Assembly: GCF_900156105.1 (NCBI RefSeq) | Contig: NZ_FTMS01000003.1 | Span: 157,146-221,145, forward strand | Direction: 5' to 3' | DNA length: 64,000 bases | From: Alkalispirochaeta americana | GTDB taxonomy: Bacteria; Spirochaetota; Spirochaetia; DSM-27196; Alkalispirochaetaceae | In this document: in pieces, positions 1 through 8,196 of the stretch | Numbering within the stretch: position 1 is the first letter of the stretch | How the letters are laid out: each line of letters opens with the position of its first letter | Made by a program: the position numbers and the translations under genes | Notes under the pieces: generated by a model | Databases searched by the model: none | The model's input: the letters and a program-made list of their open reading frames with translations, nothing else | Told to the model about the DNA's origin: nothing

Positions 1-2471
1 ACCGCCACAACCAGATAGGCGCCACAGGAAAGAAACCAGGCCCCTTCCAGGCCAATCCGTGCACATACGAGGGTTGTCACCGCCGCAGCGGCCACGGAGC
101 AGGAGCTGTCAATGGCGCAGGCCCAGGGAAGGTGGTCCGTGTGCGATACGGAAAGACGCCGCAACCCCAGGGGAAAGATCATTCCCATCACCAACCCTGC
201 CGGAACAAGAGCCGCTGCCAGAATGCCAAGCCCCAGCGCCGAAGATGAGCCCAGTGCAGCGGCTGTCGCGAACCTCCCCAGACGTGCCCGTACCAGGATG
301 AGTCCTGCCGCAGCCAGAGCCGTCCCCGCCAGAACAGGTCGGGTGGGTTGTACACGCCGGGAGAGAAAGCTTCCCGTTCCCGAGCTTGTCAGCAGGAGGG
401 TGAGCACCACAGCGGTCGCTTCCAGGTGGTTTCCCAGGGGCAGCAGGGTCTCCTGGATCAGGGCGATTTCGGCGACAATGAAGCCTGTTCCTGTTCCTGC
501 AAAATAAAGAAAGGTCCAGAATTTTCTCTCTGATCGCCAGCGTTTCCGTCCGCACAGGGGGGCTGCCACCAGAATCAACGCCGCCACCACAGCCTGAAGA
601 GCTGTGAGGAGGGCCACGAAAAATCCGAGCTCGAAGTAGGGGAGGGCCGCCGTACCGGCGAAGGCCGCGAGGCGGGGAACTGCCCGAAAGTCGAGAAACT
701 GAAAGAAGAACGGAGCTGTATCGCTTCGGGGCGAGATGTCGAACCAGTAATCCCTGAGCTCCGGGGACTCCCGAGAGTCCAGAATTGCATCAAGGTTCTC
801 AAAGAAGCCCCCCTCTGCCCTCCGGTGAAACCGTCCGCGTTCACCTGGGTCCAGACCGGACAGGATTAGCAGATCGAATCCAAGAGATTCTGCGGTGGTT
901 CGCACTGCCTCTTTCTCCTCCGGGGAAAAGGGTTCTTTGCTGACCAGAACGGTGGCGGTGTTCCAGCTTTGAATCGCAGCGATGTGATCTGCTGCCGGGG
1001 TGTGTCCCTCCGCTTCCAGGGCCGCGACCCAGGTTGTCAACAACCGCAGGGAGATCGAGGGAGGATCCTCCAGCCAGAGGGTTGTACTGACCATTCCCCG
1101 GGGACTCAGGCGGCGCAGCATCGCCTGAAGCGCCTCCCGGGTGTAGTCGTAGCGGGGGCTCATGGCTTCTGTTCCAGAGGTCCCCCCGAATCGTCCCAGG
1201 TGAGGCGTCACAATAAGATCGTAGTAATCTGTTTTCCGGTTTGGCGAGCTCTGGCCTGGCGGTTTCCGGCGCTCTAGCCAAGGTCGTATTGCCAGGGAGG
1301 TGGTGGATATTCGAGGGTCCTGGTAAAGGTGGTCTATCCATTGAGGGTGCGTTTCGCGCAGGAGGCGCAGAGCCGGTTTGTGGGATTCCTGGAGAGTGAC
1401 CTCCTGAACCCCTCGTGCAAGGGCGTGGGCTGCATCGTTGCCTGTTCGCCCCCCCAGGAGTGCCACCCGCCGGGGAGGGCGAACCTCGTAGGGAATCACC
1501 CGGGTGGTGTAGTCCAGAAGGGTTCGGCTCTCTTCTCCTGTCTTTTCTGCGCCAGCGCTCCCGGCGGTTCCCGGAAGAGAGCCGAAATAGTCTCCGTCAT
1601 TGAACAGTACCGGTCTTTGGGGCGGTTCATCCAGAAACTGAAGACTCAGTCCCGGAGCGTAGCGCAGGGCCGGGGCCTGGACCACTGTCAGGTGTCCCTG
1701 GGGGGTCGATTCGCTGTAGAGAATCCGGGCCTGAGGGAGCTGGAGTGCTGCACTGATATCCTTGTATTGCGAGGGATCGGGAAGCCCGGGAAGGATCAGG
1801 GCTGTTCCTGTGAGGAGTATTGCCAGAGTTCCTGGCAGAAGCAAAGCCAGGGTCTGCGAACGCCTTTGGAGAGGGTGGTTTCCGGCAAGAGCGGCAGGCA
1901 GGAGCAGTATAGCGCCTGCCAAGGGAAGCAGCGCCGTGAGTCCCGGCAGCGAGGCCAGGGGAAACCACCCCAGGGCGGTCAATCCCAGGAGAGCTCCCGC
2001 AGCTGATCCTCCAAGATTGGTGGCGTAGAGCGCTCCGATTCGTTCCGGGGTGCGGAGGAACAAGAGCGTTATGGCCAGGCCTGCGAAGAAGAAGGGCAAG
2101 GCGTAGAGGATATAGGTTCCTGCCAGCAGGATTCCCTGGAAGGGATCAAAGAAGATAAGGAAGAGATCGAAATGTCCCGAGACCCTGGTAAGGGGAGTGG
2201 TGGCAGCCATGGTTGAGCAGGCAAGAAACAGGAGACAGACCAGCGCTCGGGGGCAGGAACGAAGCAGGAAGGTCTTTCCCAGAAAGGCAACAGTCCCGGC
2301 TGCGCCGAAGCCCAGCATGGCCGCCGAGATAACCAGCCCCGTAAAAGGGGCCCCCTGGGCGGCAGAAAGGAGTCTCATCAGGACTAACTGAAAGGCGATT
2401 ACCGCAGCCGAGAGAAGGGCCAGTGCGGGGAGTGCTCCGGGGATTTTATTCGGGACGGACAAAGGGAACAA
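1..2471 (-). CDS. Polytopic membrane protein with spermidine-synthase-like domain (C-terminus cut by window edge)
   Basis: A minus-strand frame stays open from about 2471 to the window edge, about 820 codons with no stop seen. The N-terminal ~230 residues are hydrophobic with about six to seven membrane segments. A soluble stretch (about 235-600) holds a Rossmann-like SAM/aminopropyltransferase segment with the motif VALLGGRTGNDAAHAL near residue 335. Hydrophobic helices resume near residue 610. This helix/synthase/helix layout is known from large bacterial spermidine-synthase-like membrane proteins of unproven function; enzymatic activity is not shown. There is no ATG near the 5' end. TTG codons at 2471 or 2462 would overlap the end of pcm by 17-26 bases, and the first in-frame ATG is at 2378, so the start is uncertain. 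Overlap with pcm suggests co-transcription. Confidence 0.7.
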   Translation of the reverse strand, partial: MFPLSVPNKIPGALPALALLSAAVIAFQLVLMRLLSAAQGAPFTGLVISAAMLGFGAAGTVAFLGKTFLLRSCPRALVCLLFLACSTMAATTPLTRVSGHFDLFLIFFDPFQGILLAGTYILYALPFFFAGLAITLLFLRTPERIGALYATNLGGSAAGALLGLTALGWFPLASLPGLTALLPLAGAILLLPAALAGNHPLQRRSQTLALLLPGTLAILLTGTALILPGLPDPSQYKDISAALQLPQARILYSESTPQGHLTVVQAPALRYAPGLSLQFLDEPPQRPVLFNDGDYFGSLPGTAGSAGAEKTGEESRTLLDYTTRVIPYEVRPPRRVALLGGRTGNDAAHALARGVQEVTLQESHKPALRLLRETHPQWIDHLYQDPRISTTSLAIRPWLERRKPPGQSSPNRKTDYYDLIVTPHLGRFGGTSGTEAMSPRYDYTREALQAMLRRLSPRGMVSTTLWLEDPPSISLRLLTTWVAALEAEGHTPAADHIAAIQSWNTATVLVSKEPFSPEEKEAVRTTAESLGFDLLILSGLDPGERGRFHRRAEGGFFENLDAILDSRESPELRDYWFDISPRSDTAPFFFQFLDFRAVPRLAAFAGTAALPYFELGFFVALLTALQAVVAALILVAAPLCGRKRWRSERKFWTFLYFAGTGTGFIVAEIALIQETLLPLGNHLEATAVVLTLLLTSSGTGSFLSRRVQPTRPVLAGTALAAAGLILVRARLGRFATAAALGSSSALGLGILAAALVPAGLVMGMIFPLGLRRLSVSHTDHLPWACAIDSSCSVAAAAVTTLVCARIGLEGAWFLSCGAYLVVA

Positions 2472-3192
2472 ACCGCACGGGCAGAATCTGTTCGGTCCGA
2501 AAGGCCTCCCCCTCGCGGTGGACCAGGGTCAGAACTTGTGTGCGGAAGGGTGATCCCACGGGAATGATCATCGTTCCCCCCGGGGCCAGTTGGGAGAGCA
2601 GGGGAGGGGGAATGGAGGCCGCCGCAGCGGTGACCACGATCGAGTCGAAGGGAGCCGCCTCGTCCCAGCCGTAATAGCCGTCACCTCTGGCCGTTTTTAC
2701 CTGGTGGTAGCCGGCGTTTCTCAGGTTGCCTGCTCCCCACTCTGCCAGGGCTTCCACAATTTCGATGGTGTAGACGTGGTCGGTTATCTCCGCCAGGATC
2801 GCCGCCTGGTAGCCCGAACCGGTGCCGATTTCCAGTATCCGATGCCCCGGCTCGGGTTCGATAAGCTCCGTCATAAGCGCCACAATATAGGGTTGAGAGA
2901 TCGTCTGGCCGTGGCCGATGGGCAACGGGCGGTCGTCGTAGGCTCGCTGGAGGTGTTCTTGCCGTACAAAGCGATGCCGGGGAACGCGGGAGAAGGCCTC
3001 CAGGGTTGGTTGATGCGTGATTCCCCGATCGATCAGTTGTGTGGTGACCATTTCTTCCCTCCGGGTGCGGTGGGGGTCTGCGGCTTGGGCTGAACCTTCT
3101 CCTGCCAGGGCAGAGAGCCCCGTCAGGACCAGAATAAGGGCGCGCCGCAACAGGGCCTGTTTGTGCTGGAGTATGGGAGCTGTGTTTGTCAC
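2446..3192 (-). CDS. pcm: Protein-L-isoaspartate O-methyltransferase, exported form
   Basis: Repairs L-isoaspartyl residues in damaged proteins by SAM-dependent methylation. About 248 residues. The core shows the family signatures RHRFV, a GHGQTISQPY block, the SAM loop EIGTGSGYQAA and VTAAAASIPP. The chosen start is the GTG at 3192, with AGGGAGG about 4 bases upstream. It gives an N-terminus LRRALILVLTGLSALAGEGSAQA that reads as a signal peptide or anchor, so the enzyme probably acts in the periplasm. The frame is open further upstream to 3570, but that extension runs through the small RNA and its terminator and is rejected. The next minus-strand gene overlaps its 3' end. Confidence 0.88.
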   Translation of the reverse strand: MTNTAPILQHKQALLRRALILVLTGLSALAGEGSAQAADPHRTRREEMVTTQLIDRGITHQPTLEAFSRVPRHRFVRQEHLQRAYDDRPLPIGHGQTISQPYIVALMTELIEPEPGHRILEIGTGSGYQAAILAEITDHVYTIEIVEALAEWGAGNLRNAGYHQVKTARGDGYYGWDEAAPFDSIVVTAAAASIPPPLLSQLAPGGTMIIPVGSPFRTQVLTLVHREGEAFRTEQILPVRFVPFVRPE

Positions 3193-3276
3193 GCCGCCTC
3201 CCTGTGTGTTTCGGAGCGTCTTTGTTCCCGGGATCGGACGTTCCCGGGCCTGGACGGTCCAGGGCTTGGACAAAAA

Positions 3277-3324
3277 CCAAAACAAAAGAAGTTGGCAGGT
3301 GCTCGTGGTGAGACACCTGCCAAC
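3277..3324 (-). terminator. Intrinsic terminator of the small RNA
   Basis: Perfect 11-base stem GTTGGCAGGTG / CACCTGCCAAC (3291-3301 and 3314-3324) followed on the minus strand by the T-rich run TTCTTTTGTTTTGG. Confidence 0.8.
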
Positions 3325-3409
3325 CGGACCAACCTCAGGCAGCCCCCGCACGGCTGGAAGCGATCCCGCCTGAGGTGTACCAGCCACGTAGTCCCTTAAG
3401 GGCAACACC
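3277..3409 (-). ncRNA. Unidentified structured small RNA with its own terminator
   Basis: No convincing gene lies between 3193 and 3611. On the minus strand a compact structure appears. ACCTCAGGC pairs with GCCTGAGGT (plus positions 3368-3376 and 3332-3340). Its loop carries CCAGCC (3352-3357), which can pair with GGCTGG (3380-3385) just upstream, forming an H-type pseudoknot. A strong intrinsic terminator follows. An extended -10 (TGC-TACACT, 3414-3419) sits at the right distance upstream; the -35 (3437-3442) is weak. I compared it by eye with 6S, small SRP RNA, tmRNA and SAH riboswitch consensus and found no fit. It could be a stand-alone sRNA or an attenuated leader of pcm. Confidence 0.5.
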
Positions 3410-3563
3410 GAAAAGTGTAGCACAGGATCGTCTTCATAACTACTGAAACCTGGAAGGCCTTTCGAAAAAACAAGAAACTTCTCACGGCCTCCGCCAGGGA
3501 ACACCGCCAGGGCTGCCTTCGGAATTATCCCCGAATCACCCCGGGATAGTCCCTTCCGGGCTG

Positions 3564-3610
3564 TTGACACCTCCTCGTATTTGCGAGAGTATTAGCGCGG
3601 GCTAACTAAT
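3564..3610 (+). promoter_or_regulatory. feo operon promoter with DtxR/IdeR-like iron box
   Basis: TTGACA at 3564-3569 is followed 17-18 bases later by a weak -10 (around 3587-3593). The stretch TTAGCGCGGGCTAACTAAT at 3592-3610 matches 12 of 19 positions of the DtxR consensus TTAGGTTAGSCTAACCTAA and would cover the -10/start region. Placed directly before an iron-uptake operon, iron-responsive repression by a DtxR-family protein is a reasonable inference. Confidence 0.55.
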
Positions 3611-3611
3611 T

Positions 3612-3806
3612 ATGGTAGCAGTAACATCAACGAATTCCAGCCGCACAGTTTTTTTTGCCCGCTTGATTCTCCGGACGGCAATAGGTCTGGTCTGGTTTCT
3701 CCACCACGGGAGAGTCGGTGCGAGAGGTGCCGGGGTTGCCCGGTGCGGGGGGTGTCCCCTGAAAAGCCAGTGTGGCCCCAAAGGAGCACCGCGGTGCCCA
3801 TCATAA
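3612..3806 (+). CDS. Small Cys-rich membrane protein heading the feo operon
   Basis: A 64-residue product. Residues ~11-30 form one hydrophobic segment (RTVFFARLILRTAIGLVWF), followed by a basic linker and a cysteine tail RCGGCPLKSQC with a further Cys near the C-terminus. This layout (one helix, then a short CxxC-type tail) is like FeoB-associated Cys-rich membrane proteins, thought to help ferrous-iron handling. The ATG directly follows the iron box and no Shine-Dalgarno is visible. The frame overlaps the next gene by 13 bases, consistent with translational coupling. It is short and could be spurious, but position and cysteines support it. Confidence 0.5.
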   Translation: MVAVTSTNSSRTVFFARLILRTAIGLVWFLHHGRVGARGAGVARCGGCPLKSQCGPKGAPRCPS

Positions 3807-4408
3807 AACCTCTTGTTGCGGCCTTCGAAAAGCTCTGTGCCTCGTCGCGAACCCTCTTCTGGTGCTATGCGGCACCCTATCGCGGTGTGGTTTCCAGGGA
3901 AATATCCCTCTCGGGCATCGGGGAGGGAGATCGTGTTCTTGCCATCGGCTGCGGTTCGCTCCCTTTCACTGCGGTTCTTGTGGCCACCCTGGCCAAGGCG
4001 CAGGTGGTGGCCGTTGATATCGATCCCGTTTCGGTTCTCAAGGCCCGGGAGTTGATACAACGGCTGGGGCTCTCTTCCCGGATCCAGGTTCTTGCCGGCG
4101 ATGCTGCCTCCATCACGTTGCCCCAGGCCGAGGTCGCTCTCGTGGCACTCCAGGCGGCTCCCAAGAAGGAGATTCTTGATAACCTGGCCAGATCGCTTTC
4201 GGATACCTGCGGGCGGGTGCTCCTTCGTCTGCCCCGTCCAGGGCTTGAGGGACAGTACGGGCTGGATTCATCTGAGCGGTTTCTCTATTCCGCCCGGGCA
4301 GTATATCACTCCATGCCCACCTTCGATCGGTCGGTTATGGTCTCCTTCCCGTCAGAACCATCGCCTGAACAGTCGGTACAGTCGGAAAAACAGGCGGTTG
4401 TGGCGTGA
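3794..4408 (+). CDS. Nicotianamine-synthase-like Rossmann protein of the feo operon
   Basis: About 204 residues from GTG 3794, with AAGGAG seven bases upstream (an upstream GTG at 3743 has no good site). Residues ~47-60 (VLAIGCGSLPFTAVLVA) and ~68-75 (VVAVDIDP) form a Rossmann SAM-binding fold. The GxGSLPFT wording and the later LVALQAAPKKEIL block resemble nicotianamine synthases, which join aminobutyrate units from SAM into metal chelators. A second, related domain lies in the next gene. The stop overlaps the next start (GTGA). Role in iron uptake is inferred from the operon; it could equally be a plain methyltransferase. Confidence 0.6.
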   Translation: MPIIKPLVAAFEKLCASSRTLFWCYAAPYRGVVSREISLSGIGEGDRVLAIGCGSLPFTAVLVATLAKAQVVAVDIDPVSVLKARELIQRLGLSSRIQVLAGDAASITLPQAEVALVALQAAPKKEILDNLARSLSDTCGRVLLRLPRPGLEGQYGLDSSERFLYSARAVYHSMPTFDRSVMVSFPSEPSPEQSVQSEKQAVVA

Positions 4409-6411
4409 GCGCACTATCTGTGAGGGTATCCTCTGAAAAAAGCAGACCGTTTCAGGGGTTGAAAGGCGGGGTGCTCCGGGGCGCCGTTCTTTTGGGGGGA
4501 GTCGCCGTACTCCCGTATCTGGTTTCACGGGAATCGCTCTGGTCGGCCCTCGAAAACCTGGGGGCCCTCTCCTGGGTTGCTCTTGCAGCGTTGCTTCTTC
4601 TGCAGGTGCTGGTTCTGGGCGTGCTTTGCGTTCAGTGGAGCCTGCTTCTGGCGTCCCGGGCTCCTTCGGGAAAGGCTTCGTGGCTGTCGGTGGTTGCTCC
4701 CTATCTGGCGGGTTCCTTCGTTGAGTCCGTGACCCCTTCGGCAAAGCTGGGCGGGGGGCTCACGCGGGGCCTTCTCTTTCAGCGGCGTTTCGGAATTCCT
4801 CCCCGGGATGTGGCCCTGGTAATCGCCCTGCAGGCAACAGTCATGGTTCTGGGGGCAGTGGTTGTGCTGGTTCCTGCGGGAATGCTCCTGGGGCGGTCGG
4901 CGGTGAACCTTCTGGGAATCTCTTCCGGGATCTCTTCGGGAATTTCCGCACCAGCCCTGGGGCTCCTGCCCGGGCTGGGCATTCTTCTTCTTGCCTGCGG
5001 AGGGGGCGCTTTCTTCCTGGTTTCGGGTTCCTCCCGGCTGCAGCGACGGAATCAGAAAGGGGGCTCCCCGCGCGTGATTGCGAGAAGAACCCTGATGGTT
5101 GCAACGGCTCTGGCCGCCGCAGTGTGGGTGCTCTATCCCGTGAAGGTCTTTTGTGCTGCCTGGGCGCTGGGGGTTCCCGTTGCATTCTCGGTAATCCTGG
5201 TGGCCACGTTCAGCGCGTATCTGGCGGGGCTCCTTCCTCTCACGCCGGGAGGGTTGGGTAGCTACGAGGCGGTAATGACTCTGGTTCTGGTCCGGTCAGG
5301 GGTTCCAATGGATCGGGCGCTGGCCGTGACGATGCTTTCCCGTCTGGTGAGTTTCTGGTGGCCCCTGGCTCTCTCGGCTGTGGCGGGGGGCTTTCTTCTG
5401 ATCAAGCCGGGGACCTTCCTTCCCACCGGAACAGAACGAACAATAGCTGAGACAAAGGAAGTGACAATGGGTTCTTTTTTTCTTCCTGCGGTGGTACGCT
5501 TGGAACGGCTCGCGGCTGGAAACAGTGTGGCCGGGGCCTTGTATCATCGGTGTTTCTACAGGAAAATCATCGATATCGAGATATCGGCTGCCCAGATGCG
5601 GCCCGGCTCGCGGGTGTTGCAGCTTGGTTGCGGGCCGTTTCCCATGACGGCGATCGCTCTGGCCGAGCGGGGGTATCGTGTTACCGCTGTGGACCGATGC
5701 GCCGAGACGGTGCACCGAGCCAGGCGGCTGGTCCCTCAGGCGGTACAGGTGCTCTGTGCCGACGGGTTACAACTTGATTATTCGGGCTACGATGCGGTCT
5801 TTGTGGCGTTGCACGTACAGCCCCGGCAAGATATCGTCCAACGCATTCTTGCAACGGCAGATCCGGGAACGTCCGTGTTATGTCGCAACGGACGGGGTCC
5901 TCTCTGCCGGCCCTACGGGCGGGTGACGCCCGATATTACCGACGGTGCTGTGTCTGGCTGGAGCCGGCCGCTACCGGGAACAAAGGAGCTGGTGGTGCTC
6001 AAGAAGAAGCGATCTCAGGTGAAAGCCTATCCCAAGGTTAACAGCATGGAAGATAGTTGCCCGAAAAATAACGGGGATAATCATAACAGCACCTGCTGGA
6101 AGGAAGATCTTGCCAGTGTGTGCAGGCTCTGCGATCTGGCTCCCTGTCAGGGAGGGCAGATCGCGGCTATACCCGATTTACCCATGCTTGCTGCCATGGG
6201 GTTGCGTCCCGGCAAGGACTGTACCATTCTGGCTATCCAGCCCTGGGGTGGTCCCGTGATCTGCTCCATCGGGGGGCGCCATATTGCGCTGGAGCGGGCG
6301 GTTGCAGAAGACATCACCGTCTCCTCGGCCTCCGTATCGGCGGCGGACGCCGCACGGGCCGGCTCATCGGGGGCTGATTCTGCCAGTCAGGAAGGATCTC
6401 TCGTCTCCTGA
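4405..6411 (+). CDS. Three-part fusion: flippase-like membrane domain, NAS-like Rossmann domain, FeoA domain
   Basis: A 668-residue protein. Residues ~20-330 are an LPG-synthase-TM/UPF0104-type membrane domain with the family block LPLTPGGLGSYEA and about eight helices. Residues ~360-530 form a Rossmann domain (VLQLGCGPFPMTAIALA near 403) related to the product of the preceding gene. Residues ~570-645 are a FeoA-like SH3 domain (DLAPCQGGQIAAI, MGLRPGKDCTIL). FeoA normally docks with FeoB, and feoB starts on the last base of this stop codon. The fusion therefore physically ties a lipid- or small-molecule-handling membrane module and a putative chelator-synthesis module to ferrous-iron import. 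A repeat (GISSGISSGIS, ~172-182) is encoded by tandem 12-base units. I know of no characterised protein with this domain order. Confidence 0.8.
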   Translation: MSALSVRVSSEKSRPFQGLKGGVLRGAVLLGGVAVLPYLVSRESLWSALENLGALSWVALAALLLLQVLVLGVLCVQWSLLLASRAPSGKASWLSVVAPYLAGSFVESVTPSAKLGGGLTRGLLFQRRFGIPPRDVALVIALQATVMVLGAVVVLVPAGMLLGRSAVNLLGISSGISSGISAPALGLLPGLGILLLACGGGAFFLVSGSSRLQRRNQKGGSPRVIARRTLMVATALAAAVWVLYPVKVFCAAWALGVPVAFSVILVATFSAYLAGLLPLTPGGLGSYEAVMTLVLVRSGVPMDRALAVTMLSRLVSFWWPLALSAVAGGFLLIKPGTFLPTGTERTIAETKEVTMGSFFLPAVVRLERLAAGNSVAGALYHRCFYRKIIDIEISAAQMRPGSRVLQLGCGPFPMTAIALAERGYRVTAVDRCAETVHRARRLVPQAVQVLCADGLQLDYSGYDAVFVALHVQPRQDIVQRILATADPGTSVLCRNGRGPLCRPYGRVTPDITDGAVSGWSRPLPGTKELVVLKKKRSQVKAYPKVNSMEDSCPKNNGDNHNSTCWKEDLASVCRLCDLAPCQGGQIAAIPDLPMLAAMGLRPGKDCTILAIQPWGGPVICSIGGRHIALERAVAEDITVSSASVSAADAARAGSSGADSASQEGSLVS

Positions 6412-8189
6412 TGGCCTGTCATACTCCAGCACGGCCAACTCCGCACGGTCACAAGGAGGTTCTGCTTATAGGGCCTCCCAACGTGGGAAAGAGTGTCATC
6501 TTTAATCAGCTCACCGGCATGAACGTCTCCATGGCAAATTACGCCGGGACAACTGTGGATATCGCCCGGGGAACGGGCCGGTTCGGTGAGTTTCCTGTTT
6601 CACTGGTGGATCTTCCCGGTACTTATACCCTGGCGGCTTCTAACCAGGCCGAAGAGGTTGCCACGGATATGCTGGCGGGTCCCGCCGACCTGGTGCTGAT
6701 TGTGGCCGACGCAGTCCATCTGGAAAGCAGCCTTTTCCTCATCTTGCAAGTTCTGGAAGCCGGCCACCCCTCAATTGTGATCCTGAACCGCATTGATGTG
6801 GCTCTGCGTCGGGGAATCTCGGTTGACGCCGGGCTTCTGGCGGAGCGTCTGGGGGTGCCGGTGGTTCCCACCGTTGCGGTCCGGTCCGAAGGGTTCGATG
6901 CACTTCGTGAGGAGGTGGTTCAGATCCTGAGAGATCCCCGCGAGCCGAAGCCCCTGCAGGGAGACCCCTGGGAGATCGCCGAGGACCTCTGCCGTGTGGT
7001 ACAGCACGCCCCGGCGGGGGACGATTCGGACCTCCACGATCTGCCGCCTCACGGTGCACCTCCGCACCCCCGGCGACGCATACGCTTTGGCGAGAACGCG
7101 CTGATCCAGCCCTGGCCTGGCCTCCTGATAGCGGCCGTGGCCCTTCTGACCGCCGTAGGAGTGATCGTCGGGCTTGGAATGGGGATGCGTCAGATTCTGC
7201 TCCTTCCCCTGGTGCGGGGGTATCTCTTTCCGTTCCTCCGGAGTCTGGTGACAGCTCTGGTGGGACAGGAGATGATCCGGAACATTCTTATTGGAGAATA
7301 CGGGCTGCTGATCAAAGGCATTGAGTGGCCCTTCACGCTGGTGCTTCCCTACGTGATCTCCTTCTATCTGGTAATCAGCATCATGGAGGACACGGGGTAT
7401 CTGCCCCGTTTTGCCGTGCTCCTCGATGGAGCCTTTGGCAAGATCGGCCTTCGCGGGTCTCACAGTATTTCCCTTCTTCTGGGGTACGGTTGTGCGATTC
7501 CGGGGATACTTTCTTCCCGGGCCATGGGGTCCCGCAAGGAACGGATAATTCTTGCCACCATGATCTCCCTGGCGGTGCCCTGTATTTCCCAGACCGGAGC
7601 GATCTTCGCCCTCCTGGCGGAGGCGAGTCTTCTTCTTGTGCCAGTCATCTTTCTGCTCTCCTTTGCGGTGATGATCGGCGCGGGATTGATTCTGGATCGC
7701 CTCGTTCCGGGAACCCGATCCCGCCTGGTCTACGAGATGCCGGTTCTCCTGGTTCCTCAAAGGCGGGTAATCCTCCGCAAGATGATCGGACAAATCCGCC
7801 ATTACATCATCGATGGGGCTCTGCCCATGGTTGTCGCTGTGGGGATCGCCTCGGTTCTCTACGAAACGGGAATCCTGGCCTACTTGGGACGGTTCTTTGC
7901 TCCCCTGGTCACGGGGTGGCTTCGCCTTCCCGAAGAGGCTGCCGTGCCGCTTGTGCTTGGGGTGGTCCGTCGGGAGCTCACGGTATTGCCCTTGCTGGAC
8001 ATGGGATTATCGCCGGTGCAACTTCTGGTGGGAGCCTCGGTGGGGCTTTTCTACGTGCCCTGCATAGCTGTTGTTGCCACCTTGAGCAGGGAGTTCGGGG
8101 TCAGGATTGCCTTCGGCCATCTCCTTCTGACGGTGGCCACGGCCTTTCTGGTGGGAGGGTTCATCGCCCGGGTGGGGGCGCTTTTTTAG
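6411..8189 (+). CDS. feoB: Ferrous iron transporter B
   Basis: Inner-membrane Fe(II) transporter with an N-terminal GTPase domain. G1 GPPNVGKS at residues 21-28, G2 near NYAGTTVD (43), G3 DLPGTY (67) and G4 NRID (125) are all present. The C-terminal part carries the FeoB membrane core, including a Cys-containing LLGYGCAIPGILSSRAM segment and the second gate region with VPCISQTGAIFALLAE. At 592 residues it is shorter than many FeoB proteins (650-770), mainly through a short linker after the G domain. The ATG overlaps the stop of the FeoA-fusion gene by one base, so the two are surely co-translated. Confidence 0.93.
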   Translation: MACHTPARPTPHGHKEVLLIGPPNVGKSVIFNQLTGMNVSMANYAGTTVDIARGTGRFGEFPVSLVDLPGTYTLAASNQAEEVATDMLAGPADLVLIVADAVHLESSLFLILQVLEAGHPSIVILNRIDVALRRGISVDAGLLAERLGVPVVPTVAVRSEGFDALREEVVQILRDPREPKPLQGDPWEIAEDLCRVVQHAPAGDDSDLHDLPPHGAPPHPRRRIRFGENALIQPWPGLLIAAVALLTAVGVIVGLGMGMRQILLLPLVRGYLFPFLRSLVTALVGQEMIRNILIGEYGLLIKGIEWPFTLVLPYVISFYLVISIMEDTGYLPRFAVLLDGAFGKIGLRGSHSISLLLGYGCAIPGILSSRAMGSRKERIILATMISLAVPCISQTGAIFALLAEASLLLVPVIFLLSFAVMIGAGLILDRLVPGTRSRLVYEMPVLLVPQRRVILRKMIGQIRHYIIDGALPMVVAVGIASVLYETGILAYLGRFFAPLVTGWLRLPEEAAVPLVLGVVRRELTVLPLLDMGLSPVQLLVGASVGLFYVPCIAVVATLSREFGVRIAFGHLLLTVATAFLVGGFIARVGALF

Positions 8190-8196
8190 TCTTGTG

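Noticed and set aside
1329..2006. Plus-strand 225-residue frame opposite the first gene
   Set aside because: It is antisense to a long hydrophobic frame with family features, and has low-complexity G/S/R/Q content.
3277..3409. Small SRP RNA, 6S RNA or SAH riboswitch
   Set aside because: The GGAAG-loop domain of SRP RNA, the long closing stem of 6S and the conserved SAH core are all missing by eye.
2446..3570. A longer form of the isoaspartyl methyltransferase starting at 3570
   Set aside because: The extra 126 codons cross the small-RNA terminator; GTG 3192 has a good ribosome site and a signal peptide follows.
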